Origin: Oscillospiraceae bacterium
GTDB lineage: Bacteria > Bacillota > Clostridia > Oscillospirales > Acutalibacteraceae
DNA length: 12,999 nt
Reading direction: 5' to 3'
Assembly: GCA_019417045.1 (NCBI GenBank)
Contig: DXWE01000004.1
Span: 33,519 to 46,517 of the forward strand
The notes beneath the pieces are model-generated. The model was not told the origin of the DNA, did no database searches, and saw only the letters and a list, made by a program, of their open reading frames with translations. The position numbers and the translations under genes are program-made. The stretch's first letter is position 1; the number at the start of each line of letters is the position of its first letter. This document shows, in pieces, positions 1 through 8,079 of the stretch.

Positions 1-1
1 C

Positions 2-2617
2 ACCGACTACAGCCAGTCGGGCACCGCGAGCCTGAAAGTCTCCGGCCGCACCGCCCACTGGCACCGCGCTCAGTACCGGGTGGAGGGCAGCCAGGTCGTC
101 TTTGGCCATCTGTACAAACTCTCCGGCTATGTCTCCGCTGCGGAGGCGCTGTCGGTGGAGCTGTCGGTGGAAATCATCGGCTACGGCGGGCCGGCGGAAA
201 ACCCCTATCCCAGTATCTACCTCTCCCTGGCCTCCGGCCGGGCGGACGCCTCCGGCTGGACCCGGCTTTCGGCGGATTTCACCATTTATCAGACAGCCAG
301 CCCGCAGGACCCCTCAAAAGTGGATCTGACAATATCCTATGGGGATCAGATCGCCGTTGTCGCCGGAGTGACGGGACTCTCGGTGGTGCAGATCACGATT
401 CAGGAGCCCTTCAACGATTCCGACAGTCGGCCCGATCTGTATCTGGACTCCTTCCTGCTGCAGGACATTACGCCGCCGCCCTCCCGGCCCACTGGGCATA
501 CGGGCGCACCGGATCCGTCCCTGAACACGTCCAATCTGCTGCATAACGGCGGCTTTGAGACAGACGATCTCGGCAGCGAGATGGCCTTTGAGCAGTGGTA
601 TCCGGATCCCGTTTCCGTCAGCCTTACAAGGGACACGACCTACAGCCACTCCGGAACCTCCAGCCTGCTGGTGGGCCGGCGGGAGGAACATTGGAACCGG
701 CCGGCATACCGTATTGCGGGGGAAAAGCTGGCGTTGGCCCACACCTATGAACTGTCCGGCTACGCCTCCTCTCTGGAGAACACGGAGGTGGAGCTGATAC
801 TGGAGATCTTTGGATATGCGGGGCCGGAGGACAACCGGACCTATCCCTCCCAGTCCCTGACCCTCAGCCGCAGCGCGGTCTCTCCGGGCACGTGGACCGG
901 GTTGTCCGGCGCCTTTACCGTCACCCAGGTTCCGGCCGAAGAGGAGGGGCTGTATGACCTGTGGATCTCCTGGTCGGGCGGCGCGGATGTCGTCATAGAA
1001 GACGTGTACGGCCTGTCCGGAATCCTGCTGATGGTGCAGGAGCCTTACAGTGCCGCCACACCCCGTACGGACCTGTATCTGGACTCTTTTTTGCTGCAGG
1101 ACATTACCCCGCCGCCCTCCCGTCCTGCCGGACACGCGGGCGCTCCCGGCACGGAATCGGATCCGGACAATCTGATCGAAAATCCCGGCTTTGAGCAGGC
1201 GGACTTTGTCAGCGGGGAATACGCATTCGGCAAATGGTACACGATGGCCGGCTGCCCCGCCATTTTGACGCAGGACACCTCCTACAGCCATTCCGGAGCT
1301 GCCAGTCTGCTGGTTTCCGGGCGCGAACTGTTCTGGCACCGTGCGGAATACCGGGTGGAGGGCGGGCAGATCACGCTGGGGGATCCCTATGAGATCTCCG
1401 GCTATATCTCCTCTGCCGAGAACGCGAACGTGGAACTGCTGCTGCAGATTTATGGCTATGGCGGCCCGGCGGATGACCCGTACCCCAGTGTGGTTATCAC
1501 AGCGGACAGGAAGACCGTCTCTCCCGGGAGATGGACGAAGTTATCCGCGGTCATGACCGTCACCGCCGCCCGCCATGCGGAGAGCGGATACTATGATTAT
1601 ACCGTCACGGTGGGTAACGATGTCTATACATTGTCCCATGTGCGAGGCCTGTCCTCCGTGCAGATCATGCCGCAGGAGGCCTACAGCAGCGCCACGCCGC
1701 GCCCGGATCTGTACCTCGATACCTTCCTGATGAAGAATACAGCGCCGCCGGCACCCGCGCAGCCGCTTCCAACGGGACATACGGGCGCGCCCGACACCGA
1801 AGAGTTCGAGGGCAATCTCATCAACAACAGCGGCTTTGAGACGGATCTCTTCGCCGATTCCCTCCAGGTGGGCCTGTGGTTTACAAACGGTTCCTCCTAC
1901 GGAGTGGAGCAGGTGCCCTCCTACAGCCATTCCGGCGGGCACAGCGCGCGAATTTATAACCGCCGGTCGGCGGGCGATACGCTGCTGTATCGGGTGGAGG
2001 GGAATTCCCTGCAGCTCGATACTCCCTACACCCTCTCCGGGTATGCCGCGGCGCCGGCGGGGACAAAAGCCATGCTGATGCTGTCGGTTTACGGCTACGC
2101 GGGCGAGGAGGATCAGCGTACCTATCCGCAGCAGACGCTGGTCATCTCCCAGGCAGCCATACAGGACTGGACCCTGCTGGAAGCCGGCTTCACCCTTCAT
2201 TATGCCGACGGCCGGCTGTCCGTGGAATCGGGCGGGCAGACGGTGGATATCGGGGAGTGTATCGGGCTGTCTCTCATTGAATTCTATGTGGCGACGGACG
2301 AGACGGCGGAGAACTATACCGGCGATCTGTATCTGGATTCCTTCTCCCTGATGGCGGGCGCGGGCTCCGGCACGGACATCCCTGCCCCTCCGGACGAGGA
2401 CTCCATCCCCCTGCTTCAGGAAAACGGGGAGGATACCGCAGGTGCGGCAGGCGGCTTTTCCGCATTCTCTCCGGCGGATGCGCCCGGACCGGACGCCTCA
2501 GGGGACACGGCCCTGTATATCGCACTGCTCGTGCTGGGCGGCGTCGGGATCCTGGCGGGCGGGGCGCTGATCCTGATCGCGGTCCGCAGGTCCCGCAAAC
2601 GGTCTGTTGCAAATTAG
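2..2617 (+). CDS. Surface-anchored multi-CBM protein (CBM4/9-like modules), 5' truncated
   Basis: The reading frame is open from the first bases of the window, and its first residues already match the middle of a repeated module, so the true start lies upstream; 871 residues are visible. It holds one partial and three complete modules of about 210 residues, beginning near visible residues 178, 390 and 605 with an N-L-(L/I)-x-N-x-G-F-E motif, followed by W, Y-S-H-S-G, LSGY and (I/V)(Y/F)GY-G/A-G. This is the look of the CBM_4_9 family of beta-sandwich carbohydrate-binding modules. No catalytic domain is visible, but one could lie upstream. Modules are joined by Pro-rich linkers containing GHTGAPD or close variants. 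The C-terminus has an acidic/Pro spacer, one membrane helix (about 838-860) and a basic tail RRSRKRS; there is no LPXTG motif. Likely role (inference): holding polysaccharide at the cell surface. The stop lies 10 nt before the next start, so the two genes are co-transcribed. Confidence 0.85.
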   Translation, partial: TDYSQSGTASLKVSGRTAHWHRAQYRVEGSQVVFGHLYKLSGYVSAAEALSVELSVEIIGYGGPAENPYPSIYLSLASGRADASGWTRLSADFTIYQTASPQDPSKVDLTISYGDQIAVVAGVTGLSVVQITIQEPFNDSDSRPDLYLDSFLLQDITPPPSRPTGHTGAPDPSLNTSNLLHNGGFETDDLGSEMAFEQWYPDPVSVSLTRDTTYSHSGTSSLLVGRREEHWNRPAYRIAGEKLALAHTYELSGYASSLENTEVELILEIFGYAGPEDNRTYPSQSLTLSRSAVSPGTWTGLSGAFTVTQVPAEEEGLYDLWISWSGGADVVIEDVYGLSGILLMVQEPYSAATPRTDLYLDSFLLQDITPPPSRPAGHAGAPGTESDPDNLIENPGFEQADFVSGEYAFGKWYTMAGCPAILTQDTSYSHSGAASLLVSGRELFWHRAEYRVEGGQITLGDPYEISGYISSAENANVELLLQIYGYGGPADDPYPSVVITADRKTVSPGRWTKLSAVMTVTAARHAESGYYDYTVTVGNDVYTLSHVRGLSSVQIMPQEAYSSATPRPDLYLDTFLMKNTAPPAPAQPLPTGHTGAPDTEEFEGNLINNSGFETDLFADSLQVGLWFTNGSSYGVEQVPSYSHSGGHSARIYNRRSAGDTLLYRVEGNSLQLDTPYTLSGYAAAPAGTKAMLMLSVYGYAGEEDQRTYPQQTLVISQAAIQDWTLLEAGFTLHYADGRLSVESGGQTVDIGECIGLSLIEFYVATDETAENYTGDLYLDSFSLMAGAGSGTDIPAPPDEDSIPLLQENGEDTAGAAGGFSAFSPADAPGPDASGDTALYIALLVLGGVGILAGGALILIAVRRSRKRSVAN
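434..2338 (+). repeat. Tandem module/linker repeats inside the CBM gene
   Basis: The codons for D-L-Y-L-D-(S/T)-F recur at 434, 1070, 1706 and 2324, giving periods of 636, 636 and 618 bp. The first two copies stay close at DNA level through the following TPPPSRP linker, while the third and fourth have drifted. The regular period and graded divergence indicate duplication of a CBM-plus-linker unit; the last copy lacks the Pro linker and leads into the membrane anchor. Confidence 0.85.
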
Positions 2618-2621
2618 GAGG
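2616..2621 (+). promoter_or_regulatory. Ribosome binding site that fixes the start of the GH141-like gene
   Basis: AGGAGG overlaps the stop codon of the CBM gene (TAG 2615-2617). The in-frame ATG at 2622 has no spacing from it and TTG 2607 precedes it. Only ATG 2628, 6 nt downstream, has proper spacing, and it gives a classic MKK signal peptide. The site suggests translational coupling of the two genes. Confidence 0.8.
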
Positions 2622-2627
2622 ATGGCT

Positions 2628-5600
2628 ATGAAAAAACTGGCTTGTTTGATCGCCCTGCCGCTTCTGCTGGCCGCCCTCGCCTTTTCGGCGGCCGCCGAAA
2701 CGCTGCCCGCGGAAGTCACAGACTCCCTCGCGGAAAACGCGGGCCATTTCACCCCTTACGACGGCGCCTGGGAGTATGCCGACGGGGCCTATACCCAGAC
2801 GGATTCGCTGGTTTCGGGTTCCTCCTGGCACTACGGCAGCTATTTTCAATACGCCTATGAGGATTTCACGCTTTCTGTGCGGATGAAGCTGAACCGGATC
2901 GGCGACCCGGAAGGATACAGCGGGATCCTGTTCCGCAAGGCCAAGCCGGACGACACCACCGAGATGAGCGGTTACGCACTGGCGCTGAAGGGATACGGGC
3001 AGCTGGCGCTGTATGACTGGACGAAAACCCAGGTGATCTTTCAGATCCCGGTGGAAAACCCCTACGATTGGCACGAGTATACCCTGGAGGTCAGCGGGCG
3101 CAGTATCCGGGTGTCGGTGGACGGTGTTCTCCGGCAGGCAGTGAACAACGGCGCCTTTCCCTCCGGCTTCCTCTCCCTGACCACTGCGACTGCCTCCGCC
3201 TCGTTTGCGGATTTTGCCATCCAGGGAGAACCCATAGGGTCTGCGGACAGTATCGGACAGATTGGAGACGGGAACATGGACAAGGCGGCGGCAGATGCCA
3301 TTTTTGAACAGCGTGCGGCCGTGGATGCGGCGGAAAACGCCGCCGAACCCGCCTGGTTTACCACCATGATCGGCAAGCTGAACGGCTCGCTGCCCCTTGC
3401 GGACGGCAGTTATGCGGCGAAGCCCTCGGCAGGCGGCGGAGCCGTCTATACCCGCTCGGAGGACGGCACTTTCCTGGTTTCCGGCGAGGAGGACAGCATT
3501 GTGCAGCGGAATGCGGGTTCGCCGGGTTCTCCCTCGGGCAGCCGCACCCTGAAAATCACCGCCGTCATCCTGCTCGGTGTAGCGGCTGCGGTTCTACTGG
3601 CGGCCCTGATCCTCTTTTTTGTCAAGGGACGCAGCGGGAAGGCACCCACCGCCACCACCCTGGCCCTGGTCGTCATGCTGACCGGCGTTCTCTACCCCCT
3701 GTCGGCGCCCTCCGTCCAAGCCGAGGATCCGGTCGTATTTGACGACTCGGCTTACGGGCAGGTCTTCTATGTCTCTCCCTCCGGCAGCGACCAGGGGGAC
3801 GGCTCGGAGGCGGCGCCGTTCCAAAGCCTCCGGAAGGCCCAGGAGGCGGTGCGCGCAGCCGCCCCGACCCAGCAGGCGGATATCGCGGTCGTTCTGCGGG
3901 AGGGCACCTATACCCTCGGATCGGTGTTAACCTTCGACGAGAGGGATTCCGGCTGCAACGGCTTTGACGTGGTGTGGATGAGCTATCCCGGAGACCTGGT
4001 CCGGATCAGCGGCGGCGTCAGTATCACCGGCTGGACCGAGGGCGAGGACGGCATCTGGTCGGCAAAAACGCCGCTGTCGGAGATAGAGGCTTTGTTTGTC
4101 AATGGCGAGCGCGCCAGCGTCGCCAGTTCCGGGGCGGTTCCGCTGGAGCTGCTGCTGTACGACACGCAGCGGCAGAAAATCCTCGTGAAAGCCGAGGACG
4201 TCCGGGGCGTCTCTGACGGCGACGTCCTGCTCTATCAGGACTGGCAGACGCATATCCTGCCCATCCGGTCTGTCGACGGGGTCGCGGATAACCCCACGGC
4301 GGCGGAAATCACCCTAACCGATCCGGCGTCCAGCCTCTTTTTCAAGACCGCTGTCCCGGACCTGCTCAACGAATGTACCCAGTATATCCTGCAGAACAGC
4401 CGGGCACTGCTGGACGAACCGGGCGAATATTATTATGACGCCGCAGCCGGTACCCTCTATTATAAGCCGCGGGCAGGAGAGGACATGGCCTCTGCCGACG
4501 TCTGCGCGCCGGGGGTGGATGGTCTGATCCGGATCCAGGGCACCAGCATGACCTCGCCAGTGTCCAACCTGGTCTTCAGAGGGCTGGTCTTCGAATGTGC
4601 CGGCTTTGTCAGCCGGGCAGCGGACGGCGCCTTTCAGGAATATCAGGCCACCCACTATTTCACCCGGGACAACGGCACCCCCCATCCGGACACGGATATC
4701 CCGACGGCGGCCCTCCATCTGCAGAACGCCCACGACATCCGGATCGAACGCTCAGTCGTCCGCCGGAGCGGGGGCAGCGGCGTGAATTTCTATCATGCCG
4801 TCCATGACAGCACGCTGGACGGCTGCCTGATCACCGATATTTCGGGCAATGGGGTCACCACTGGCGTCTTCGCCTATGGCAAGCTCCCCGGCAACCTCTA
4901 CCTCCCCGACAATCCGGAGCAGTCCGCCGTCCATCACATCCGGATCACCAACAATGTCGTCACCTGGACAGGTCGGCAGTTCAAGGGCGGAGAGGGCATC
5001 TCCAATGTGCTGGGATATGAGATCCTCATACGGAACAACGAGGTGGGGTATACCTCCGCGATTGGGATTGCCAACGGCTGGGGCTGGAGCACGCGGGACT
5101 ATGTCGTCAAGGAGAACACCATTGCCTACAATGACATCCATCACGCGGGCCTGTCCACCGTGGATGTGGCGGGATTCTACAACCTGAACGCCCAGAAAGG
5201 CACCCAGATCCGCGGGAACTATATCCACGACGTCCAGCGGGCCGGGACCGGACGTGCCGGCGCGCCGGTTTACGGCATCTATCTGGACGAGGGTTCCAAC
5301 TGGCTGGTGGTGACGGACAACGTCTGTGTGAACAACTATAATAACGACATCAATTTCCACTCCACCGGCGGCAGCATCTATTCCCTGGGCAACGATGCCT
5401 ATCGGGAGGAGACGGTAAAAAACGCCGGCGTAGGCAACGCCTATGCCTCTTTGAGTCTGCGGAAACAACCGGTTCTGGGGCACTCGCTCGTGCGCAATGT
5501 CTCGCTTGGGCAGCCCACCAACGCTCTGACCGGCGAGGTGGGCATGAAAATCACGCCGAATTCTCCCATAACGGTACAGGCTCTTGGCCGCTTTCACTAC

Positions 5601-5942
5601 GCCGGCAACACCGGCGTGCACAAGCTGACCATCTACCAGGCCGCCGATAACGCAATTGTCGCCACTGCCTATGTGGATATGTCCGTCGGGAGGGCCGATT
5701 CCAACGGATTCAAGTATGCCGCTTTGGAGAACCCGGTGACCTTGCAGGCAGGAATCTCCTATTATGTGGTCTCTGAAGAGACCGCAGGGGGGGACCTGTG
5801 GCTTGAGCGGATCTGCCAGGTGGTGACGGACGGCGCTTGCACTGTGGACGGCGGCGTGACCCGCGAGTCGGAAGCCTGGAATCTTCCGCAGCGGCCCGGC
5901 CCCGGCTATATGCACGGCCCGGTCAACCTGCTGTTTACGTAA
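2628..5942 (+). CDS. LamG-like lectin / membrane helix / GH141-like beta-helix glycosidase fusion
   Basis: 1104 residues from ATG 2628. Order: signal peptide (1-23, Ala-Ala-Ala before Glu24); a concanavalin/LamG-like or 3-keto-disaccharide-hydrolase-like beta-sandwich (about 32-205); a low-complexity spacer; a membrane helix (about 309-332); basic loop KGRSGK; a second hydrophobic, signal-peptide-like stretch ending VQA before Glu366; a right-handed beta-helix starting FYVSPSGSDQGDGS; and a C-terminal beta-domain (about 960-1075, V-G-M-K-I-T and A-L-G-R-F motifs) common after such enzymes in clostridia. The opening motif, FDERDSG, GGVSITGW and GIYLDEG match GH141, whose known members are a fucosidase acting on rhamnogalacturonan II and a xylanase. 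Asp846 (VDVAGFY) and Asp887 (GIYLDEG) are the likely catalytic pair; their spacing of 41 equals that of the pair I recall for BT1002. Substrate unknown. Other beta-helix families are possible but less likely. Confidence 0.82.
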   Translation: MKKLACLIALPLLLAALAFSAAAETLPAEVTDSLAENAGHFTPYDGAWEYADGAYTQTDSLVSGSSWHYGSYFQYAYEDFTLSVRMKLNRIGDPEGYSGILFRKAKPDDTTEMSGYALALKGYGQLALYDWTKTQVIFQIPVENPYDWHEYTLEVSGRSIRVSVDGVLRQAVNNGAFPSGFLSLTTATASASFADFAIQGEPIGSADSIGQIGDGNMDKAAADAIFEQRAAVDAAENAAEPAWFTTMIGKLNGSLPLADGSYAAKPSAGGGAVYTRSEDGTFLVSGEEDSIVQRNAGSPGSPSGSRTLKITAVILLGVAAAVLLAALILFFVKGRSGKAPTATTLALVVMLTGVLYPLSAPSVQAEDPVVFDDSAYGQVFYVSPSGSDQGDGSEAAPFQSLRKAQEAVRAAAPTQQADIAVVLREGTYTLGSVLTFDERDSGCNGFDVVWMSYPGDLVRISGGVSITGWTEGEDGIWSAKTPLSEIEALFVNGERASVASSGAVPLELLLYDTQRQKILVKAEDVRGVSDGDVLLYQDWQTHILPIRSVDGVADNPTAAEITLTDPASSLFFKTAVPDLLNECTQYILQNSRALLDEPGEYYYDAAAGTLYYKPRAGEDMASADVCAPGVDGLIRIQGTSMTSPVSNLVFRGLVFECAGFVSRAADGAFQEYQATHYFTRDNGTPHPDTDIPTAALHLQNAHDIRIERSVVRRSGGSGVNFYHAVHDSTLDGCLITDISGNGVTTGVFAYGKLPGNLYLPDNPEQSAVHHIRITNNVVTWTGRQFKGGEGISNVLGYEILIRNNEVGYTSAIGIANGWGWSTRDYVVKENTIAYNDIHHAGLSTVDVAGFYNLNAQKGTQIRGNYIHDVQRAGTGRAGAPVYGIYLDEGSNWLVVTDNVCVNNYNNDINFHSTGGSIYSLGNDAYREETVKNAGVGNAYASLSLRKQPVLGHSLVRNVSLGQPTNALTGEVGMKITPNSPITVQALGRFHYAGNTGVHKLTIYQAADNAIVATAYVDMSVGRADSNGFKYAALENPVTLQAGISYYVVSEETAGGDLWLERICQVVTDGACTVDGGVTRESEAWNLPQRPGPGYMHGPVNLLFT
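3552..3722 (+). other. Internal membrane helix plus second signal-peptide-like segment
   Basis: Residues 309-365 of the fusion protein. A helix of about 23 hydrophobic residues ends in KGRSGK, then a second hydrophobic run (TLALVVMLTGVLYPL) ends in Ser-Val-Gln-Ala before Glu-Asp-Pro, which fits a type I signal peptidase site (Val at -3, Ala at -1). The N-terminal half therefore looks like a finished membrane-anchored protein and the C-terminal half like a separate secreted enzyme. I see no stop codon and no convincing internal start: the only in-frame ATG is inside the hydrophobic run. Confidence 0.75.
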
Positions 5943-5973
5943 ACATACCGACAACGGAGGAAAATCAGAAGGA

Positions 5974-7971
5974 ATGAAGCATTTACCCTTTCGGGAGGTC
6001 CATGTGGACTTCCATACCAGCGAGCATATTCGGGATATCGGCCGTGATTTTGACAAACGTCGGTTTCAGCAGGCGCTCCGGACAGGGCACGTGGACGCTG
6101 TGACCCTGTTCGCCAAGTGCCACCACGGCTGGCTCTATTATCCCTCCCCCCGCTTCCCGTCCCATCCGCATCTGTCCCGAAACCTGCTGGGGGAGATGCT
6201 GGAGGCGTGCCGGGAAATCGGGGTTGCCACCCAGATCTATCTCTCTGCCGGCTGGGATGAAGCGGCGGCCCGCGCCCATCCCGAATGGAGGGCGCAGGAC
6301 AAATATCCCTGGCCCGCAGTGACCGAGCCGCCCTTCACCCCCTTGTGCTTCAACACCGGTTACCTCGATTATCTGGTGGAACAGGTGAAGGAAGTTCTAA
6401 CCCTCTTTCCTGCCGACGGCCTGTCGATGGATATCTGCATCGAGCGGCTGTGCGTATGTGAAAAATGCCGGGCCGATCTCAAAGCACGCGGCCTGGATCC
6501 CGACAGGGATGAGGAGGTGGCCGTTCTCGCCAAGGAGGTCTATCGCCGGTATTATACGGCGATCAACCAGGCGGCCAAAGGTATTCAGCCCGACATTCAG
6601 ATCTATCATAACGGCTATGTCACACGCGGCCGGCGGGATCTGATAGACGCAAACGACTACTATCAGATCGAGGCGCTGCCGACCGGTGGCTGGGGGTATG
6701 ACCTGTTTCCGCTGACCGCCGCCTATGCCTCGCAGTTTCCCCGGGACATGCTGGCCATGACCGGTAAATTTCACACCCACTGGGGGGAATTCGGCGGCTA
6801 CAAAACAGCCAATGCCCTACTCTACGAAACCGCCCTTGCCCTGGCCTGTGGCGCCCGCTGCAGCATCGGCGACCAGATGCATCCGCTGGGTTTCCCGGAC
6901 GAAGCCACCTATCGGCTGATCGGGGAGGCCTATGCGCGGGTGAAGGACCGGGAGCCCTGGTGTACCGGCGCCGAGCGGATCGCCGATGTGGGCCTGTTGT
7001 CCGAAGAGGCCCTGTCAGGGGCATACAACCCTCCCGCCGACGTAGGGGCCAACCGTCTGCTGCTGGAGGGTCATTATCTCTACCGGGTATTGGACCGGGA
7101 GAGCAGCTTCGACGGGCTGAAGGTCATTCTCCTCCCCGACACCGTCCGGTTGGACGAGGCTCTGACCGCCAGGCTGCGCCGCTTTGTACAGTCCGGCGGC
7201 AGGCTGCTGGCGACCGGCGCCGCCGGGATTCTCCAGGGGGAGATGGCCTTCGACTTCGGCTGCCGGTACCGGGGGGAAAGTCCCTATTCCCCCACCTATC
7301 TGGAGTTGGATTTTTCGCCCGATTTCCCATCGGCAACAGTGGTGGTCTATGGAAAGCGGCACCGGCTGGAGGCAGCGGAAGACGCCGTGCTGGGGTGGGG
7401 GTTGGATCCCTATTTCAACCGCACGGCGGAGCATTATTGTTCCCATCAGCACGCGCCCGCCGACTACGCCAGCCGTTCCCCCGGAATCACGGAGGGGAAA
7501 GACGGCCTGTATGCGGGGTGGGAGCTGTTTTCCGAATACAGGAATTTCGGCTCCATCACCACAAAAAAGGCCGTACTGGCGCTGCTCGACCGGCTGCTGA
7601 AGGGTCAAAAGCGGCTGGAGACCGACCTGCCCGCACAGGGAATCGTCACCCTGACGCGGCAGACAGAAGAAAACCGGTATGTGGCGCATCTGCTGTATGC
7701 CAGCCCCGTCAGACGGGGTGGACGGATCCCGGCCAGTAAAAACGAGAATATCGAGGTGATCGAGGATATTCTGCCGATATATGACGTGTCCGTGACCGTG
7801 AGGACGCCGGAGCCCGTCACCCGCGTCACGCTGGTGCCTGAGGGACAGGAACTGCCCTTTGTCCGGCAGGGAGACTCGGTCTCCTTTACCATCCCCCGGC
7901 TGTGGTGCCACACCATGGTGTCGCTGGACTACGATTCCACGGAAGCAGGCCCCGGGGAGAATGGCGGCTGA
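5974..7971 (+). CDS. Cytoplasmic glycoside hydrolase, hypothetical GH6 / beta-galactosidase trimerisation type
   Basis: 665 residues with no signal peptide or membrane helix, so it acts in the cytoplasm. The N-terminal part is a TIM-barrel-like domain with VHVDFHTS (Asp12, His14), FAKCHHGW (48-53), YLSAGWDE, a Cys-rich C-I-E-R-L-C-V-C-E-K-C patch (155-165) after Asp153, and HWGEFGG with Glu272; SIGDQMHP and EPWC follow. Residues about 330-450 form a GATase/flavodoxin-like domain (VILLPDT, GGRLLATG) as in the trimerisation domain of GH42-like enzymes, then a beta-rich end. This is the family often labelled 'beta-galactosidase trimerisation' or 'alpha-L-fucosidase-like', and I do not know its exact activity. 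Asp153 and Glu272 are candidate catalytic residues (inference). It starts 31 nt after the GH141-like gene, with GGAGG at 5956-5960 (a rather long 13-nt spacing), and is the last gene of the operon. It probably trims imported oligosaccharides. Confidence 0.75.
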   Translation: MKHLPFREVHVDFHTSEHIRDIGRDFDKRRFQQALRTGHVDAVTLFAKCHHGWLYYPSPRFPSHPHLSRNLLGEMLEACREIGVATQIYLSAGWDEAAARAHPEWRAQDKYPWPAVTEPPFTPLCFNTGYLDYLVEQVKEVLTLFPADGLSMDICIERLCVCEKCRADLKARGLDPDRDEEVAVLAKEVYRRYYTAINQAAKGIQPDIQIYHNGYVTRGRRDLIDANDYYQIEALPTGGWGYDLFPLTAAYASQFPRDMLAMTGKFHTHWGEFGGYKTANALLYETALALACGARCSIGDQMHPLGFPDEATYRLIGEAYARVKDREPWCTGAERIADVGLLSEEALSGAYNPPADVGANRLLLEGHYLYRVLDRESSFDGLKVILLPDTVRLDEALTARLRRFVQSGGRLLATGAAGILQGEMAFDFGCRYRGESPYSPTYLELDFSPDFPSATVVVYGKRHRLEAAEDAVLGWGLDPYFNRTAEHYCSHQHAPADYASRSPGITEGKDGLYAGWELFSEYRNFGSITTKKAVLALLDRLLKGQKRLETDLPAQGIVTLTRQTEENRYVAHLLYASPVRRGGRIPASKNENIEVIEDILPIYDVSVTVRTPEPVTRVTLVPEGQELPFVRQGDSVSFTIPRLWCHTMVSLDYDSTEAGPGENGG

Positions 7972-8030
7972 AAGAGATGCGTCCTTCCGTATTTTGACAG
8001 GGAAAGCATCTGTGCATACCCTATGCCAAA

Positions 8031-8070
8031 GCCCCCTGCAAACGAAATCCTCGTTTGCAGGGGGCCTTTT
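8031..8070 (+). terminator. Intrinsic terminator closing the glycan-degradation operon (bidirectional)
   Basis: A perfect 15-bp stem (8031-8045 with 8051-8065) with a 5-nt loop AATCC is followed by TTTT. AAA just upstream gives a short T-run on the minus strand too. It therefore suits both the operon and the convergent sirtuin remnant. It lies 60 nt after the glycosidase stop codon. Confidence 0.92.
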
Positions 8071-8079
8071 CGGCATGGC

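Noticed and set aside
80..82. GTG at 80 as start of the CBM gene
   Set aside because: The residues before it, in the same frame, match the repeated module, so the gene continues upstream of the window.
434..2338. Regular repeats as a CRISPR array or mobile element
   Set aside because: The period is over 600 bp, they are in frame within a gene and encode protein modules; no terminal inverted repeats, transposase or short direct repeats were found.
2607..2627. Earlier starts for the GH141-like gene (TTG 2607, ATG 2622)
   Set aside because: They overlap the Shine-Dalgarno sequence itself and would add a charged leader before the MKK signal peptide.
4752..6056. 434-codon minus-strand frame opposite the GH141-like gene
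   Set aside because: No recognisable domains, and the opposite strand shows a clear enzyme with conserved motifs.
7994..8022. TTGACA after the glycosidase gene as a promoter
   Set aside because: The -10 at 17 nt (TACCCT) is poor, and any transcript would meet the strong terminator about 10 nt later.
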